A stretch of 64,000 bases of DNA, taken from positions 62,001-126,000 of IMG/VR virus record IMGVR_UViG_3300027917_001949. The stretch is one strand, 5' to 3'. Position 1 is the first letter of the stretch, and each line of letters opens with the position of its first letter. Under the pieces are notes generated by a model. It did not search any database. It was not told the origin of the DNA and was given only the letters and a program-made list of their open reading frames with translations. Below are positions 26,153 to 34,803 of this stretch, in pieces. The position numbers and the translations under genes were made by a program. Source of the stretch: a virus.

Positions 26153-26697
26153 AGATGACCTCGTTCTAAAAATTCTTTCCTGCTGATTCGTTCTATGCTT
26201 GGTTGTTTCAAGTGATATTTAACCATAACGTCATCAACACCATACATCTCCATCCATAACCCATAATTTTGAGCAATAACCATTTTATGATTACCACCTT
26301 TCCAGAAGACATGCTGGTGTCCGTAGTTTATCGTGGCTAAGAATGGTATCCTGTTTTCGAGCAACCATGTAATCACCTCACCCTGATTACACATTATGTA
26401 ATATCCGTAATTAAGTTCAAACTTAAAATACTGGTCTACCTCAATAATAAAATCATCCTCATCAACTCTTGGTTCTGGTGGTATATTACTCTTATAGTCT
26501 GCGTCTCGACGAATTCCAAGTTCTAATTCACTCGGTGAGTCGTGATTAATGGCAAAGAAACCGTAGTCCTTGAGTAGCTTGATTTGCTTGTCCGACAAAC
26601 GTGGTTTTATGCCATGAATTTCATCTAGGATTAACCTGTGCCGAACTACAAAACTACTAGAACTACTGTTACTGACGAAACCGTGCCTGATTTTCAT
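26149..26697 (-). CDS. GFVSNSSSSS-tagged protein
   Basis: 182 residues from ATG 26697 (ATGA with the upstream gene). Signature at 5-16. Long body with a strand-rich centre (FKFELNYGYYIM, GHQHVFW), no recognised fold. Largest tagged protein of the cluster. Confidence 0.85.
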   Translation of the reverse strand: MKIRHGFVSNSSSSSFVVRHRLILDEIHGIKPRLSDKQIKLLKDYGFFAINHDSPSELELGIRRDADYKSNIPPEPRVDEDDFIIEVDQYFKFELNYGYYIMCNQGEVITWLLENRIPFLATINYGHQHVFWKGGNHKMVIAQNYGLWMEMYGVDDVMVKYHLKQPSIERISRKEFLERGHL

Positions 26698-27203
26698 TGC
26701 CATTCCTCGTGGTACATGTTACGACACCACCTACCATCACGCATTTCAGCTTCAACATCACCTGAGCAACCCTCACCATAGTCACCGATACGGAAGCAAT
26801 AAACGACTTTCCCAGGAAAATTTACCAGGAGTCTTTCGGCTCTCTCGATACACTTTTCCATGTATTCGCTATCCCATTCCCACTCATAATCCCACTTGTA
26901 GGCATCTGCTTCGGTTTCGTCATCGTAACGCCAACCACCTGTACGTATCAGTCTGGCTAATTCACTCCTTTTTCCATTGCCGGTGAAGCACTTAAACCTT
27001 TCTTTGCACGAGTCGCACTCTGGTTGCGGTGGGTTGCAAAGTAATATTCCTTTCTGTCGTTTCATCCACGTAAGTAATAACTCAGCTTCTTCAAGACTTG
27101 CACCTTTGGACATAAGTTCAATAGGCAGAGTCGGTCTCTTATCCAATACGATAAGAAAACTAGCCGAACTGCTATTACTTACGAAACCACTACGAATTTT
27201 CAT
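26694..27203 (-). CDS. protein with both the GFVSNSSS tag and an RF box
   Basis: 169 residues. N-terminal tag G-F-V-S-N-S-S-S-A-S-F (6-16) and an RF box at 63-74 (CDSCKERFKCFT), with C56 upstream. C-terminal half is Trp/Glu/Asp-rich. It is the only protein here that carries both signatures, showing that they are independent modules used in the same proteome. Confidence 0.88.
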   Translation of the reverse strand: MKIRSGFVSNSSSASFLIVLDKRPTLPIELMSKGASLEEAELLLTWMKRQKGILLCNPPQPECDSCKERFKCFTGNGKRSELARLIRTGGWRYDDETEADAYKWDYEWEWDSEYMEKCIERAERLLVNFPGKVVYCFRIGDYGEGCSGDVEAEMRDGRWCRNMYHEEWQ

Positions 27204-27405
27204 GCTTTATCCATTGACTTGTCCAGCATGTGAATCTAAACTCACACCCACCACAAGCTTCGTTCTTCTCCATCCACGTTGCACTATTTTCACTTGCTTT
27301 AAATGTCACCGCTCGACATCTGTCCATGTATGACTGCATTGTATATGAATTTTCAGTGCCGAACGGTGACAATAATACATTGATATATCTAGTCTTACGT
27401 GTCAT
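27190..27405 (-). CDS. RF-box protein, C-terminal box
   Basis: 71 residues; box at 51-62 (CGGCEFRFTCWT), C30 further upstream. N-terminal segment basic. Short overlaps with both neighbours. Confidence 0.85.
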   Translation of the reverse strand: MTRKTRYINVLLSPFGTENSYTMQSYMDRCRAVTFKASENSATWMEKNEACGGCEFRFTCWTSQWIKHENS

Positions 27406-29261
27406 CGCAATAGACTTATAAACGTATCCTTTTCAATGGTCTCAGGAGACAGGTCAATGTCGGCATCATCTGGTGAATCAACCATTTCCGCACCTGCATC
27501 AGATAGAACCTCAGCTAGGTCAATCGGATTCTTGTAGTAGTTGATTAACCACTGCCTGCTATGCTCTGAATAGTCATTTGAGCGTGACGTTATTGACCTA
27601 CCAAGATTTGTCTCGGCAAAGTAGAATCTCGTCATCTCAGAACCAGTAACCAATAACCCCAACATTTTTTGTTTGTCGGTTTGCGTAGAGTTTGTGATAA
27701 CCTCGACGTTATTAGGGTCAACGGTACGCTTGTTCCATAATCTTTCCTTGTTTGATGCTACTAATATCTTGAATGGTACAGGAACGCTCGCATTGTAATT
27801 GAAGTAGTTCAAGTACATTAGATACGCTTTTTCCTCTTTCTGCTTCTTCACGTAGTACAACTCTGTCGCACCATTACGTGCATCAGTAAGGTCACCTGAG
27901 AATAGAACCCTATCCTCGTAACGGTATGAGGCATCCCATCCAAATTTCGTGTTCAGTTCAACTAACGAAAGGTCAAGGTCGATTCTGTGACCATCGACAT
28001 TCTTCCAGTAGACACCGGCAACCATGTTCGTTGGTAACTCTACATAACTTCCAGATGGTAAGTTACCAGTAAACTGCTTCTCTGTAGCAGGAAGAGCATA
28101 GTGTATGGTATCAGGTATGTATACTTTCTTACCCTCTACATTACCTGCTATATCCTCAACGATTGAATACATCACATCATCAAGAACTGATGTAACTTCG
28201 TCCTGCTTAATAAAGCTGAATGACTTCGCATAACCACGCCCATTACGTATCCTATAAAGGATTGATGGTGACTCGCTCAACCTGAACTTAAGAGCATATG
28301 CAAGTCTAATCTTTCTGAATACATTTACGTCATTAATTGCATTAGCAAATGTTTCGTGGTCAAATGTACCCTGAGCTATCTTTGCTGTAACAAGATTAAG
28401 GTAGTCCTCCGGTAGTGGTGTGTGATGTTTAGGGGCAAGACGACGTACCTTGTTAACCAATGTCTTTAGTCTCTGATTAGTTCTGAATGCTAAGAACAGC
28501 GGTTTGAACCTGTAGAATATCTTTGCCAATTCCTGTAATCCATACTGCTTCTCGTAATCGGTGAATATTTTGGTTACATGAAGATTGTCTGTTGATTTGA
28601 TTTCCTGTATTACAGCACGGCTCTTGATTAGAAGAGTCTTACCGGTTGCCTTGTAGATGGCATAACGTAATAGCTCAGTCGGATTCTTTGGAATTAGACC
28701 GGCATATTCATATAGCATTATTTTGACTTCTTTATTCTTCACCTTTTCGAAGTCAGTGAAGTCAACAAACAGAGCAACCTCTACCACCGCTTTGATGGTG
28801 TCGGTATGTAATGCAATACCAGATTCAAGCATTGCTATCAGCTTCTCAGTTAGTTCCTCTTTCGTATACCCCTTGATGACAGTCAGCTTTATTTTATCCA
28901 ACTTCACCTTGGGAACGTTTAGAGCTTCATCCGGTATATACACATAGTCGCTGTCAATACCAAAAGCTTCGAAACCATAGGTAGTAAAGTAGTGCATGAT
29001 TTGCTCAATAACAAGTTGCTCGATACTGGCATCACGAACTTTTGCCCAGGATTTGTGGAAGGTGCTGTTCATTTGCTCGCCAGAAAGACCAACGGTCTTG
29101 GTGACCAGTTCGACTAACTCGTTATAGTTGGTATAATTAGCAATAACCTCCGGTGCAAAAACGAATCCGAGTGGTATCGTTCGTTTCATCAATGCTTCAT
29201 CGGTCTTTGTCTCCCTCTTGTTTATAGGTAATGCTCTGAATAATTTAATTGTTGCTTCCAT
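27402..29261 (-). CDS. large protein with TerD-like C-terminal region
   Basis: 619 residues from ATG 29261 (GGGAGAAG upstream). The N-terminal two thirds is helical and unrecognised. Around 410-465 the blocks W-K-N-V-D-G-H-R-I-D-L-D-L-S and F-S-G-D-L-T-D-A-R-N-G-A resemble the acidic Ca-binding-type sites of TerD-superfamily stress proteins. A long inverted repeat lies just upstream of its ribosome-binding site. Function unknown; a phage stress or assembly role would be a guess. Confidence 0.7.
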   Translation of the reverse strand: MEATIKLFRALPINKRETKTDEALMKRTIPLGFVFAPEVIANYTNYNELVELVTKTVGLSGEQMNSTFHKSWAKVRDASIEQLVIEQIMHYFTTYGFEAFGIDSDYVYIPDEALNVPKVKLDKIKLTVIKGYTKEELTEKLIAMLESGIALHTDTIKAVVEVALFVDFTDFEKVKNKEVKIMLYEYAGLIPKNPTELLRYAIYKATGKTLLIKSRAVIQEIKSTDNLHVTKIFTDYEKQYGLQELAKIFYRFKPLFLAFRTNQRLKTLVNKVRRLAPKHHTPLPEDYLNLVTAKIAQGTFDHETFANAINDVNVFRKIRLAYALKFRLSESPSILYRIRNGRGYAKSFSFIKQDEVTSVLDDVMYSIVEDIAGNVEGKKVYIPDTIHYALPATEKQFTGNLPSGSYVELPTNMVAGVYWKNVDGHRIDLDLSLVELNTKFGWDASYRYEDRVLFSGDLTDARNGATELYYVKKQKEEKAYLMYLNYFNYNASVPVPFKILVASNKERLWNKRTVDPNNVEVITNSTQTDKQKMLGLLVTGSEMTRFYFAETNLGRSITSRSNDYSEHSRQWLINYYKNPIDLAEVLSDAGAEMVDSPDDADIDLSPETIEKDTFISLLR

Positions 29262-29276
29262 TCTTCTCCCTCTGCC

Positions 29277-29344
29277 GGAAAGGGTGGTCATATTCACGGT
29301 ATTTCCGATTGTGGAACTAATCCACTCAGCCTGACCACCCTTCC
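29277..29344 (-). repeat. inverted repeat in the leader of the large TerD-like gene
   Basis: GGAAAGGGTGGTCA (29277-29290) pairs with TGACCACCCTTCC (29332-29344), enclosing a perfect GTGGA-actaa-TCCAC hairpin. In RNA this places a long stem directly before the ribosome-binding site. 29345-29483 holds another imperfect hairpin (CAGCC...GGCTG) and no gene. Confidence 0.75.
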
Positions 29345-29483
29345 GAACTAATGCGGCGAGCAGTATAAAAATGCAAAGTTTATTTTATAGGAACTGCTTC
29401 TGCCGTTATTTACCTGAGCGAGTAGTAAATATCGCACAGCCATCCCACCCGTAGGTAGGTAGGCTGTAAGTCAGAAATAGGAA

Positions 29484-30497
29484 CTACTTATGCTCATATT
29501 CCAAACTGAGATTATACACTGGACAACTTCTACAATTACTTAATACTCGTGTACGGAACATCTTTGTTTCCTCAGCATTCCACACATCTCGTACAAAATC
29601 CTCACATCCCAGTACATCCACACCGGAGAACTCGGGTTCACCCTCAGAAAAACTGCATGGGTATCCTATTCCATCGACATTAATGTAGTAGGAAAACAGT
29701 GTACTCTCACACGGTTCGGACATTGTTTTGTATAGTTCGTAATTCTTATCGTCCTTAACAGCTTCCAAGAAATTGTTAGCCGTACAACTATCGAATCCGA
29801 ACTTACCACCGACCTTGACCGCAAGGTCTATCAACTCTTTGAATTTCTCCATAGAGTCCAGTTGTTTTAGAGTATTCCTTTCCCCTTTCGGTTTTAACCA
29901 CAAGAACACTACAGCGTTTAATTTCGCTAGACGGGGGTCTGCAATCCGGTCACGCAGCACGTTGCAGCATTTTTCATAGGTTAGTTTTGAAAGGAGACAG
30001 TGTATGTTAACCTGTTCCATGCCTTTGTCTGTTAAATTCTTAACAGCATTGTAACAGGTATCCTTGTCGTAGAGACTGACGGCGACTGCACCGCAGGTTT
30101 TCACCAGTCGGTCATACCGCTCGTCAGTCATCCGTTCACCGTTTATGGTGACATTGGGGATAACGTTGTTATCACGACAGTAATCCATTATCTTCCACAT
30201 ATCGGGATTGCCGTCAATGTCCCCGATTCCGAAAGCAATTTGTGTGAGGTGTTTGGGGAATTTATCGAACATTGTCTTAAATGTTTCAAATTCCATGTAG
30301 TCACCGTACTTAATGTTAGATTTGTAACACCATAGACATTGTCTACTACATACAGTGCTAATTTCTATGTCCATTATCTCCGGTCCAAATGGCGACCAAT
30401 CAGGGTCATCATCTTCAGTCTTACCCCAACGAGCAAAGAACCCGTTAGTTGTGTTGAATACAAAATTATAATCCGGTGATTTGAATTCTTTAAACAA
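29484..30497 (-). CDS. radical SAM protein
   Basis: 337 residues. C-x3-C-x2-C (VCSRQCLWCY, Cys near 51, 55, 58) binds the [4Fe-4S] that cleaves AdoMet; G-I-G-D near 95 and T-I-N-G-E near 139 fit the barrel. A C-terminal Cys group (C near 270-290 and CRSC near 325) suggests a SPASM/twitch-like auxiliary cluster, as in peptide-modifying enzymes. The substrate could be one of the small Cys peptides nearby, which is inference. Confidence 0.88.
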   Translation of the reverse strand: MFKEFKSPDYNFVFNTTNGFFARWGKTEDDDPDWSPFGPEIMDIEISTVCSRQCLWCYKSNIKYGDYMEFETFKTMFDKFPKHLTQIAFGIGDIDGNPDMWKIMDYCRDNNVIPNVTINGERMTDERYDRLVKTCGAVAVSLYDKDTCYNAVKNLTDKGMEQVNIHCLLSKLTYEKCCNVLRDRIADPRLAKLNAVVFLWLKPKGERNTLKQLDSMEKFKELIDLAVKVGGKFGFDSCTANNFLEAVKDDKNYELYKTMSEPCESTLFSYYINVDGIGYPCSFSEGEPEFSGVDVLGCEDFVRDVWNAEETKMFRTRVLSNCRSCPVYNLSLEYEHK

Positions 30498-30756
30498 CTG
30501 CTTTCTCCAATATCGACATTAAGTGGTCGATATTATCTTTAATTTTGTCTGGTTCGATGTAGAAATATTTACCGTTAGTATAATCACCCCTGACAGCTAA
30601 TACCGACCGCCATAATTCCTCATCATCTCGGTCTGTGTCCAAGTTTAAGTGGAAAAAACAGCTACCACACGTCCAACCATTATGTTGGATACCACAGCCT
30701 GTTTTGTCCAACAGTAACCTCTTAAGTTTACCAAGTTTATAATTGCTGATAATCAT
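30490..30756 (-). CDS. 88-residue Cys-containing protein next to the radical SAM gene
   Basis: C21, C30 and C33 (CGIQ ... TCGSC) in the N-terminal third, then an acidic D-T-D-R-D-D-E-E segment. Overlaps the radical SAM start by 8 nt, so it may be its partner or substrate. No RF core. Confidence 0.75.
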   Translation of the reverse strand: MIISNYKLGKLKRLLLDKTGCGIQHNGWTCGSCFFHLNLDTDRDDEELWRSVLAVRGDYTNGKYFYIEPDKIKDNIDHLMSILEKAVV

Positions 30757-31056
30757 TTATACTCCAATTTTCTCTGCAAAGTTTGCTACGTTGAGCATCT
30801 CGTCGATTAAATTATGTAGTCCGTTCGATAATTCTATGTAAACTTCTAATGGTATTGTTGGTTTCTCAATACGATTATCCCTAGTAAATGTCCTACTCCA
30901 ATTATCTGCCGCTGACCATCGTGACTTTTTCTGCTTTCTGGTTTGTCGTTGGTAATGGTCAAGATATAGTCGTGATTGCGACATGTCCACACTCATGTAG
31001 AACGTATATACTTCTCGCTCTAGGTCATTGACGTTATGTGTTATTTCGAATCTCAT
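30757..31056 (-). CDS. 99-residue protein of unknown function
   Basis: Basic, polar centre (QRQTRKQKKSRW) between a strand-rich start and a helical end. No Cys. Abuts both neighbours. Confidence 0.74.
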   Translation of the reverse strand: MRFEITHNVNDLEREVYTFYMSVDMSQSRLYLDHYQRQTRKQKKSRWSAADNWSRTFTRDNRIEKPTIPLEVYIELSNGLHNLIDEMLNVANFAEKIGV

Positions 31057-31287
31057 TTAATCCGTACCCATTTGTGCTTCTTCATATTCTCGAACAATAT
31101 CCCATCTCAGAATCAGTAGGAAGTATAATTCCTCAGCCGCTTCTTTGAGACGTAAACTTACGTCGAGTAGTTCGTCCATCGCTTTGGCTCGTTTCTTTGC
31201 TGCCCATCGTATCATTAACCAAGAGCAAACTCCGACGAACGCTGGAAGAGCAATACCAACCACCACTGCACCAGTTGTATTAATCAT
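31057..31287 (-). CDS. 76-residue single-span membrane protein
   Basis: N-terminal transmembrane helix (VVVGIALPAFVGVCSWLMI, 8-26), basic K-K-R-A-K stop-transfer, then a cytosolic acidic helix. Unknown. Confidence 0.76.
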   Translation of the reverse strand: MINTTGAVVVGIALPAFVGVCSWLMIRWAAKKRAKAMDELLDVSLRLKEAAEELYFLLILRWDIVREYEEAQMGTD

Positions 31288-31558
31288 AGTGAAATGCTCT
31301 CTTTTCTGCCAGTTGTTTTTCGATGTCCATGCTTAATGAGTAAACTTCCATGATTCTCTGCATGTTTACATCATCATATTCAGCTTCGACTTCACGAACA
31401 TCTTGGTCTCTCGTCACAAATACCGGATAATCTTCCCAACTAAAGGTGTCGCACACAACAATCATATGCGTTAAGTCATCCGGTGAGTAACCATGCATAC
31501 GACAATAAAACTCTCGGTATTCGTTGCTTAACCACTCTTTTATTTCAGCAGTTGTCAT
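31280..31558 (-). CDS. 92-residue protein, first gene after a promoter
   Basis: Starts 19 nt after the -10 with GGAG in the short leader. Acidic alpha/beta protein with two Cys, no motif. Heads the operon running to the secreted or large genes. Confidence 0.75.
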   Translation of the reverse strand: MTTAEIKEWLSNEYREFYCRMHGYSPDDLTHMIVVCDTFSWEDYPVFVTRDQDVREVEAEYDDVNMQRIMEVYSLSMDIEKQLAEKRAFHYD

Positions 31559-31576
31559 ATCTTCTCCAGTATCTTT

Positions 31577-31605
31577 ATTATAACATGTGCCAGGAGATTT
31601 GTCAA
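31577..31605 (-). promoter_or_regulatory. sigma70-type promoter TTGACA-N17-TATAAT
   Basis: Minus strand: -35 at 31605-31600, -10 at 31582-31577, 17-nt spacer, in a short intergenic gap. Confidence 0.88.
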
Positions 31606-31618
31606 GACTGGGTAACGG

Positions 31619-32188
31619 CTATTCATAATCCTTTGATTGGAGTAACTTAATTGCATTAAGGAATTCATCAGCGTCCGGTAAGTCATCTAAGGCAAACACC
31701 GCCACAGGTTTAACGGTGTCGTAATCACCATCAGTATCGTAGTCATCAAACCTACCAATAATAGTAATATCTTCCCTATCGTTCTTATCTCGGTCTATTT
31801 TCATACCACCTTCAAACACTTCAAACGTGTTCTCGTCAAGGTCAATCACATATGCCCACTCGCAAAATAAACTGTCACCGGCGAAATCAATGTTGTTGAC
31901 CAGCTTCAATTTTCTCTTGCTGTTTTGAATCATTGGCAATAGCTTGGCACTGGTATCACGGCTAAATTCTGCACGGTCTGCCAGTGTCTTCTGTGGTATT
32001 TTATCGTATTCTGCACCGGTTATCCATGTTAATTTGTCTACCTGTTTCTCAAACTTCGGTCTGTCCCACGTATGCAAGAACTGTAAAATGTCAATCCCCT
32101 GACCGCTAGGATAACCATCCCATTGTCCGTATTGAGCAACCTTGTACTCACCACCTTTATACACACAAATTAAATGTCTCGTTCCCAC
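31619..32188 (-). CDS. GTRHL-type conserved phage protein
   Basis: 190 residues from GTG 32188, with GGGAGGA upstream inside the previous gene. The N-terminal block G-T-R-H-L...Y-K-V-A-Q-Y-G-Q-W-D-G-Y-P-S-G-Q-G is a strongly conserved phage/bacterial family that I recognise, function unknown. C-terminal half acidic. Confidence 0.82.
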   Translation of the reverse strand: MGTRHLICVYKGGEYKVAQYGQWDGYPSGQGIDILQFLHTWDRPKFEKQVDKLTWITGAEYDKIPQKTLADRAEFSRDTSAKLLPMIQNSKRKLKLVNNIDFAGDSLFCEWAYVIDLDENTFEVFEGGMKIDRDKNDREDITIIGRFDDYDTDGDYDTVKPVAVFALDDLPDADEFLNAIKLLQSKDYE

Positions 32189-32583
32189 TATAGTCCTCCC
32201 GTATGACGAAATTCTTTTTCGGTATAACAACGAAACCTATCGTAACAGTCATCACATGACTTCACTGTAAAGGTTTCTTTAAGAAACTCCATACTATCGG
32301 TGTCACCATCCTCTGCCTTTTTCCTGATAAACTCAATCATCTTTGGTGATGCACAGATTATGTCAGCATTGGCTTTGTCTTCTACCTCACAATTCAAACC
32401 ATGCGTGAACCCTATGCTTCTTCCTTCTTGATGGAGTGTGGCAATTTCCATGACCGCTTCTCCGGTAAGCTCTCGCAAGCATTTCGAAGCTTTTTTACGG
32501 ACACAAATATCCTTGCATCCGTTGTCATCAGACGGATACCACTCGCCTTGTGTATAGTTAGGTAACTTAATTCTAACTGCCAT
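32188..32583 (-). CDS. RF-box protein, C-terminal box
   Basis: 131 residues from ATG 32583, overlapping the kinase end. Five Cys before the box; RF box at 110-121 (CDDCYDRFRCYT) near the C-terminus. Confidence 0.85.
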   Translation of the reverse strand: MAVRIKLPNYTQGEWYPSDDNGCKDICVRKKASKCLRELTGEAVMEIATLHQEGRSIGFTHGLNCEVEDKANADIICASPKMIEFIRKKAEDGDTDSMEFLKETFTVKSCDDCYDRFRCYTEKEFRHTGGL

Positions 32584-33283
32584 AACTGCTACGTGTTCCT
32601 TCGATGTATGTCCTACCCTCAATAATGAAGTCATCCAGTTCTTCTTCGTTGAGCCATTCCTTAATCTTGATGACTCGACCATTCCTAGTCGTCTCTCGTA
32701 TGACCTTTATTTGATTTGGCATCTCTTTTGCAAGCATTTCAAAGTTGTTGCGAACCACTCCAAGATAGTTAAAGTTTCTTTCGCACCACTTCACAGTACC
32801 TTCTTCCTGCCAACGTTCCTCAATTCGCTCAATGTTCCACTCTAATGGGGGAAGGAGAACGATGAACTTCTCCGGTTTTGGTGTGTTTGATATTTCATAT
32901 TGAAAATCAGCATTAATAAGAATCTTCTCAGCGTAATGAGCCGGTAACCACCCCATCTCCACACATGTACGCACATATGCGGTGTCATCAAGAAAACACC
33001 TGTCGCCAATCACAACTGACTTAGGTGGTTGTGTCATCGCATAGTTAAGGTTCTCCCTATGTTCAATACAGTGTAGTGCGTTTCTCCAAAGTTGGCGGCT
33101 GACATTATCTGTCAATCCCTCCATATGAGCTATTTGCTCTTTAACCCGACCAGTATCAAATTGTTTTAAGTCATCTATCAGCGTTGATTTGCCGACCCCA
33201 TGTGGACCACACAGATACACGATTTGTCTGTTGACCCTCGTATCAAACTCGAATACTGGTGGTGGTGTTATTTCACAAGTCAT
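32573..33283 (-). CDS. P-loop nucleotide/nucleoside kinase-like protein
   Basis: 236 residues. Walker A G-P-H-G-V-G-K-S-T near 30-38, D-R-C-F-L-D-D near 92, and a lid-like R-I-E-E-R-W near 150 suggest a dNMP/NadR-type kinase. Would phosphorylate a small nucleotide-like substrate; specificity cannot be read. N-terminal 25 residues precede the core. Confidence 0.8.
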   Translation of the reverse strand: MTCEITPPPVFEFDTRVNRQIVYLCGPHGVGKSTLIDDLKQFDTGRVKEQIAHMEGLTDNVSRQLWRNALHCIEHRENLNYAMTQPPKSVVIGDRCFLDDTAYVRTCVEMGWLPAHYAEKILINADFQYEISNTPKPEKFIVLLPPLEWNIERIEERWQEEGTVKWCERNFNYLGVVRNNFEMLAKEMPNQIKVIRETTRNGRVIKIKEWLNEEELDDFIIEGRTYIEGTRSSYGS

Positions 33284-33636
33284 TCTTCGTCCTCCACAGT
33301 TACTTGAATGTGCCCAAATTCCGCAGGTACTTTAACGTGCCGTAACTCATCAGTATAAACCACGTCATTCTTTAATTCTGGTGTGGCTATTTTCTTAACT
33401 AAGTCACGGGCGGTCACATCTCGTAGTGACTTAACTCCCTTAAATGATGACAATGGTATCTCAATAGGTTCATTACGGTCTGTAAAACACTGAAATCGCA
33501 GACTACATTGCCCGCACAACGTATCAATGCTTCGCTCTCGCCCGTAACAATGATACTCCTTATATCTCTCGTTATCATAATTATGATTCTTGTCATCAAA
33601 TACTATTCGTATTACCTGACCATGGTCTCTACTCAT
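33280..33636 (-). CDS. RF-box protein
   Basis: 118 residues from ATG 33636, which overlaps the UDG stop. RF box at 41-52 (CGQCSLRFQCFT), C30 upstream. C-terminal part carries beta-strand segments. ATGA coupling with the kinase downstream. Confidence 0.84.
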   Translation of the reverse strand: MSRDHGQVIRIVFDDKNHNYDNERYKEYHCYGRERSIDTLCGQCSLRFQCFTDRNEPIEIPLSSFKGVKSLRDVTARDLVKKIATPELKNDVVYTDELRHVKVPAEFGHIQVTVEDEE

Positions 33637-34357
33637 AACAGTAAAACCTCTGTTTACATGATTTACATTTATTATCTCCCGTCCACCACTTCTCACACGT
33701 GTCTCGGAATGCGTTCATTTCGGCAATAATAGGTTTTGCATTAATGTCCTTGCTGAGTGGTGAATCAACTAGACGGAATTGCTTATCGACATGCTGATGT
33801 TGCATAGCATATTCGACAGCCTCTTTTATCTTAGTCCTTATATCTCTACCACGTTCGCTATTCTTTCCCCCACTATGAGCTATTGCCGCAGGATGGTATG
33901 ACACGATTACATCATAATTTCTCCAATCAAAGGTAGTGCAGACAATCTCTTTCATTGGTATCTTACCATTCCCACCAAGAGCTACGTACGGTACTTTACC
34001 CATACAAACAATGACTTCTGGTAATAGATTATCTATCTCCGCTATCATCCGTTCGTTGCACCACGTAATTTCTGCGTCGTTGGGGGTGCGATTATAGATT
34101 CGTCCGTCATTTACCTTTGTAGGTCTACATGTGACAGCGTTAACATAACTCGCATCTTCACGCCTGCCACCACACTCCTCTATAATATCCATCAAGTCTC
34201 TGCCAGCAATCCCCACTAGAGGACGACCTTCTTGTGTCTCATTGAATCCTGGAGCTTCGGCAAGATAAAGTATCTTAGTGTCGTTTATCTCTGACGGCAC
34301 AAGAACTGCTTGTTTTAGCGTACATTCGTCGCACTTACCCTTTGGTGCTTTTTCCAT
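33629..34357 (-). CDS. uracil-DNA glycosylase (family 4/5-like) with C-terminal RF box
   Basis: 242 residues. Removes uracil from DNA. C9/C12, later C-R-P-T and W-C-N Cys give the four [4Fe-4S] ligands of this family; A-E-A-P-G-F-N-E is the uracil-site motif and S-Y-H-P-A-A the catalytic-loop motif. Beyond the normal end the protein finishes with CKSCKQRFYCYE, an RF box appended to an enzyme (the Thr/Ser is missing). Confidence 0.9.
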   Translation of the reverse strand: MEKAPKGKCDECTLKQAVLVPSEINDTKILYLAEAPGFNETQEGRPLVGIAGRDLMDIIEECGGRREDASYVNAVTCRPTKVNDGRIYNRTPNDAEITWCNERMIAEIDNLLPEVIVCMGKVPYVALGGNGKIPMKEIVCTTFDWRNYDVIVSYHPAAIAHSGGKNSERGRDIRTKIKEAVEYAMQHQHVDKQFRLVDSPLSKDINAKPIIAEMNAFRDTCEKWWTGDNKCKSCKQRFYCYE

Positions 34358-34514
34358 TTATCCTTGTCGTTCTCCCATTTATAACTGCCCATGCACTTCC
34401 GCCTTGGTCAACTGCCAGTCCACAATTAGGACATGCAACAATAGTCATCGCTATCTCAGGTTCATTCTCCCATACAAATTCATGCCCACAGCTACTACAC
34501 GTTATCTTGTCCAT
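34335..34514 (-). CDS. 59-residue zinc ribbon protein
   Basis: CSSCG near 5-9 and CPNCG near 29-33 form a C4 ribbon; basic C-terminus. Start chosen at the ATG nearest a plausible site; alternatives lie 3 and 12 nt upstream. Confidence 0.74.
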   Translation of the reverse strand: MDKITCSSCGHEFVWENEPEIAMTIVACPNCGLAVDQGGSAWAVINGRTTRINGKSTKG

Positions 34515-34803
34515 CATCCCATCCATTAAAAGGTTTGAAACATCTACCAGTTTTTAGGAAGTCATCTTCGGTCTCCATTATTGCTGGTTCTCTGTCAGGA
34601 CAATAATGAAACCCTCTTTTAAGCATTTCTGCCTCGACAGTTTTTACCAACCTATCTAGAAATTGCTTATAAGTTTCAGATGATTCTCTAAGATAGATAA
34701 ACTCATGGTCACATACACCGGACATTGGCAATATATGTCTACCCTTAAACTTTTGGTCTTGCCAACCGTCTACGAATATCCAACCGTCTTTATATCGTGT
34801 CAT
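34495..34803 (-). CDS. 102-residue protein of unknown function
   Basis: Trp/Asp-rich start, C31 and C68 and C88, helical middle (TVEAEMLKRG). Overlaps the zinc-ribbon gene. No family recognised. Confidence 0.76.
   Translation of the reverse strand: MTRYKDGWIFVDGWQDQKFKGRHILPMSGVCDHEFIYLRESSETYKQFLDRLVKTVEAEMLKRGFHYCPDREPAIMETEDDFLKTGRCFKPFNGWDDGQDNV

Noticed and set aside
27402-29297. Ro60/TROVE protein with Y RNA, suggested by rtcB and tRNA-like RNAs in the same element
   Set aside because: The sequence shows none of the TROVE blocks that I know; the recognisable part is TerD-like, and rtcB is 25 kb away.
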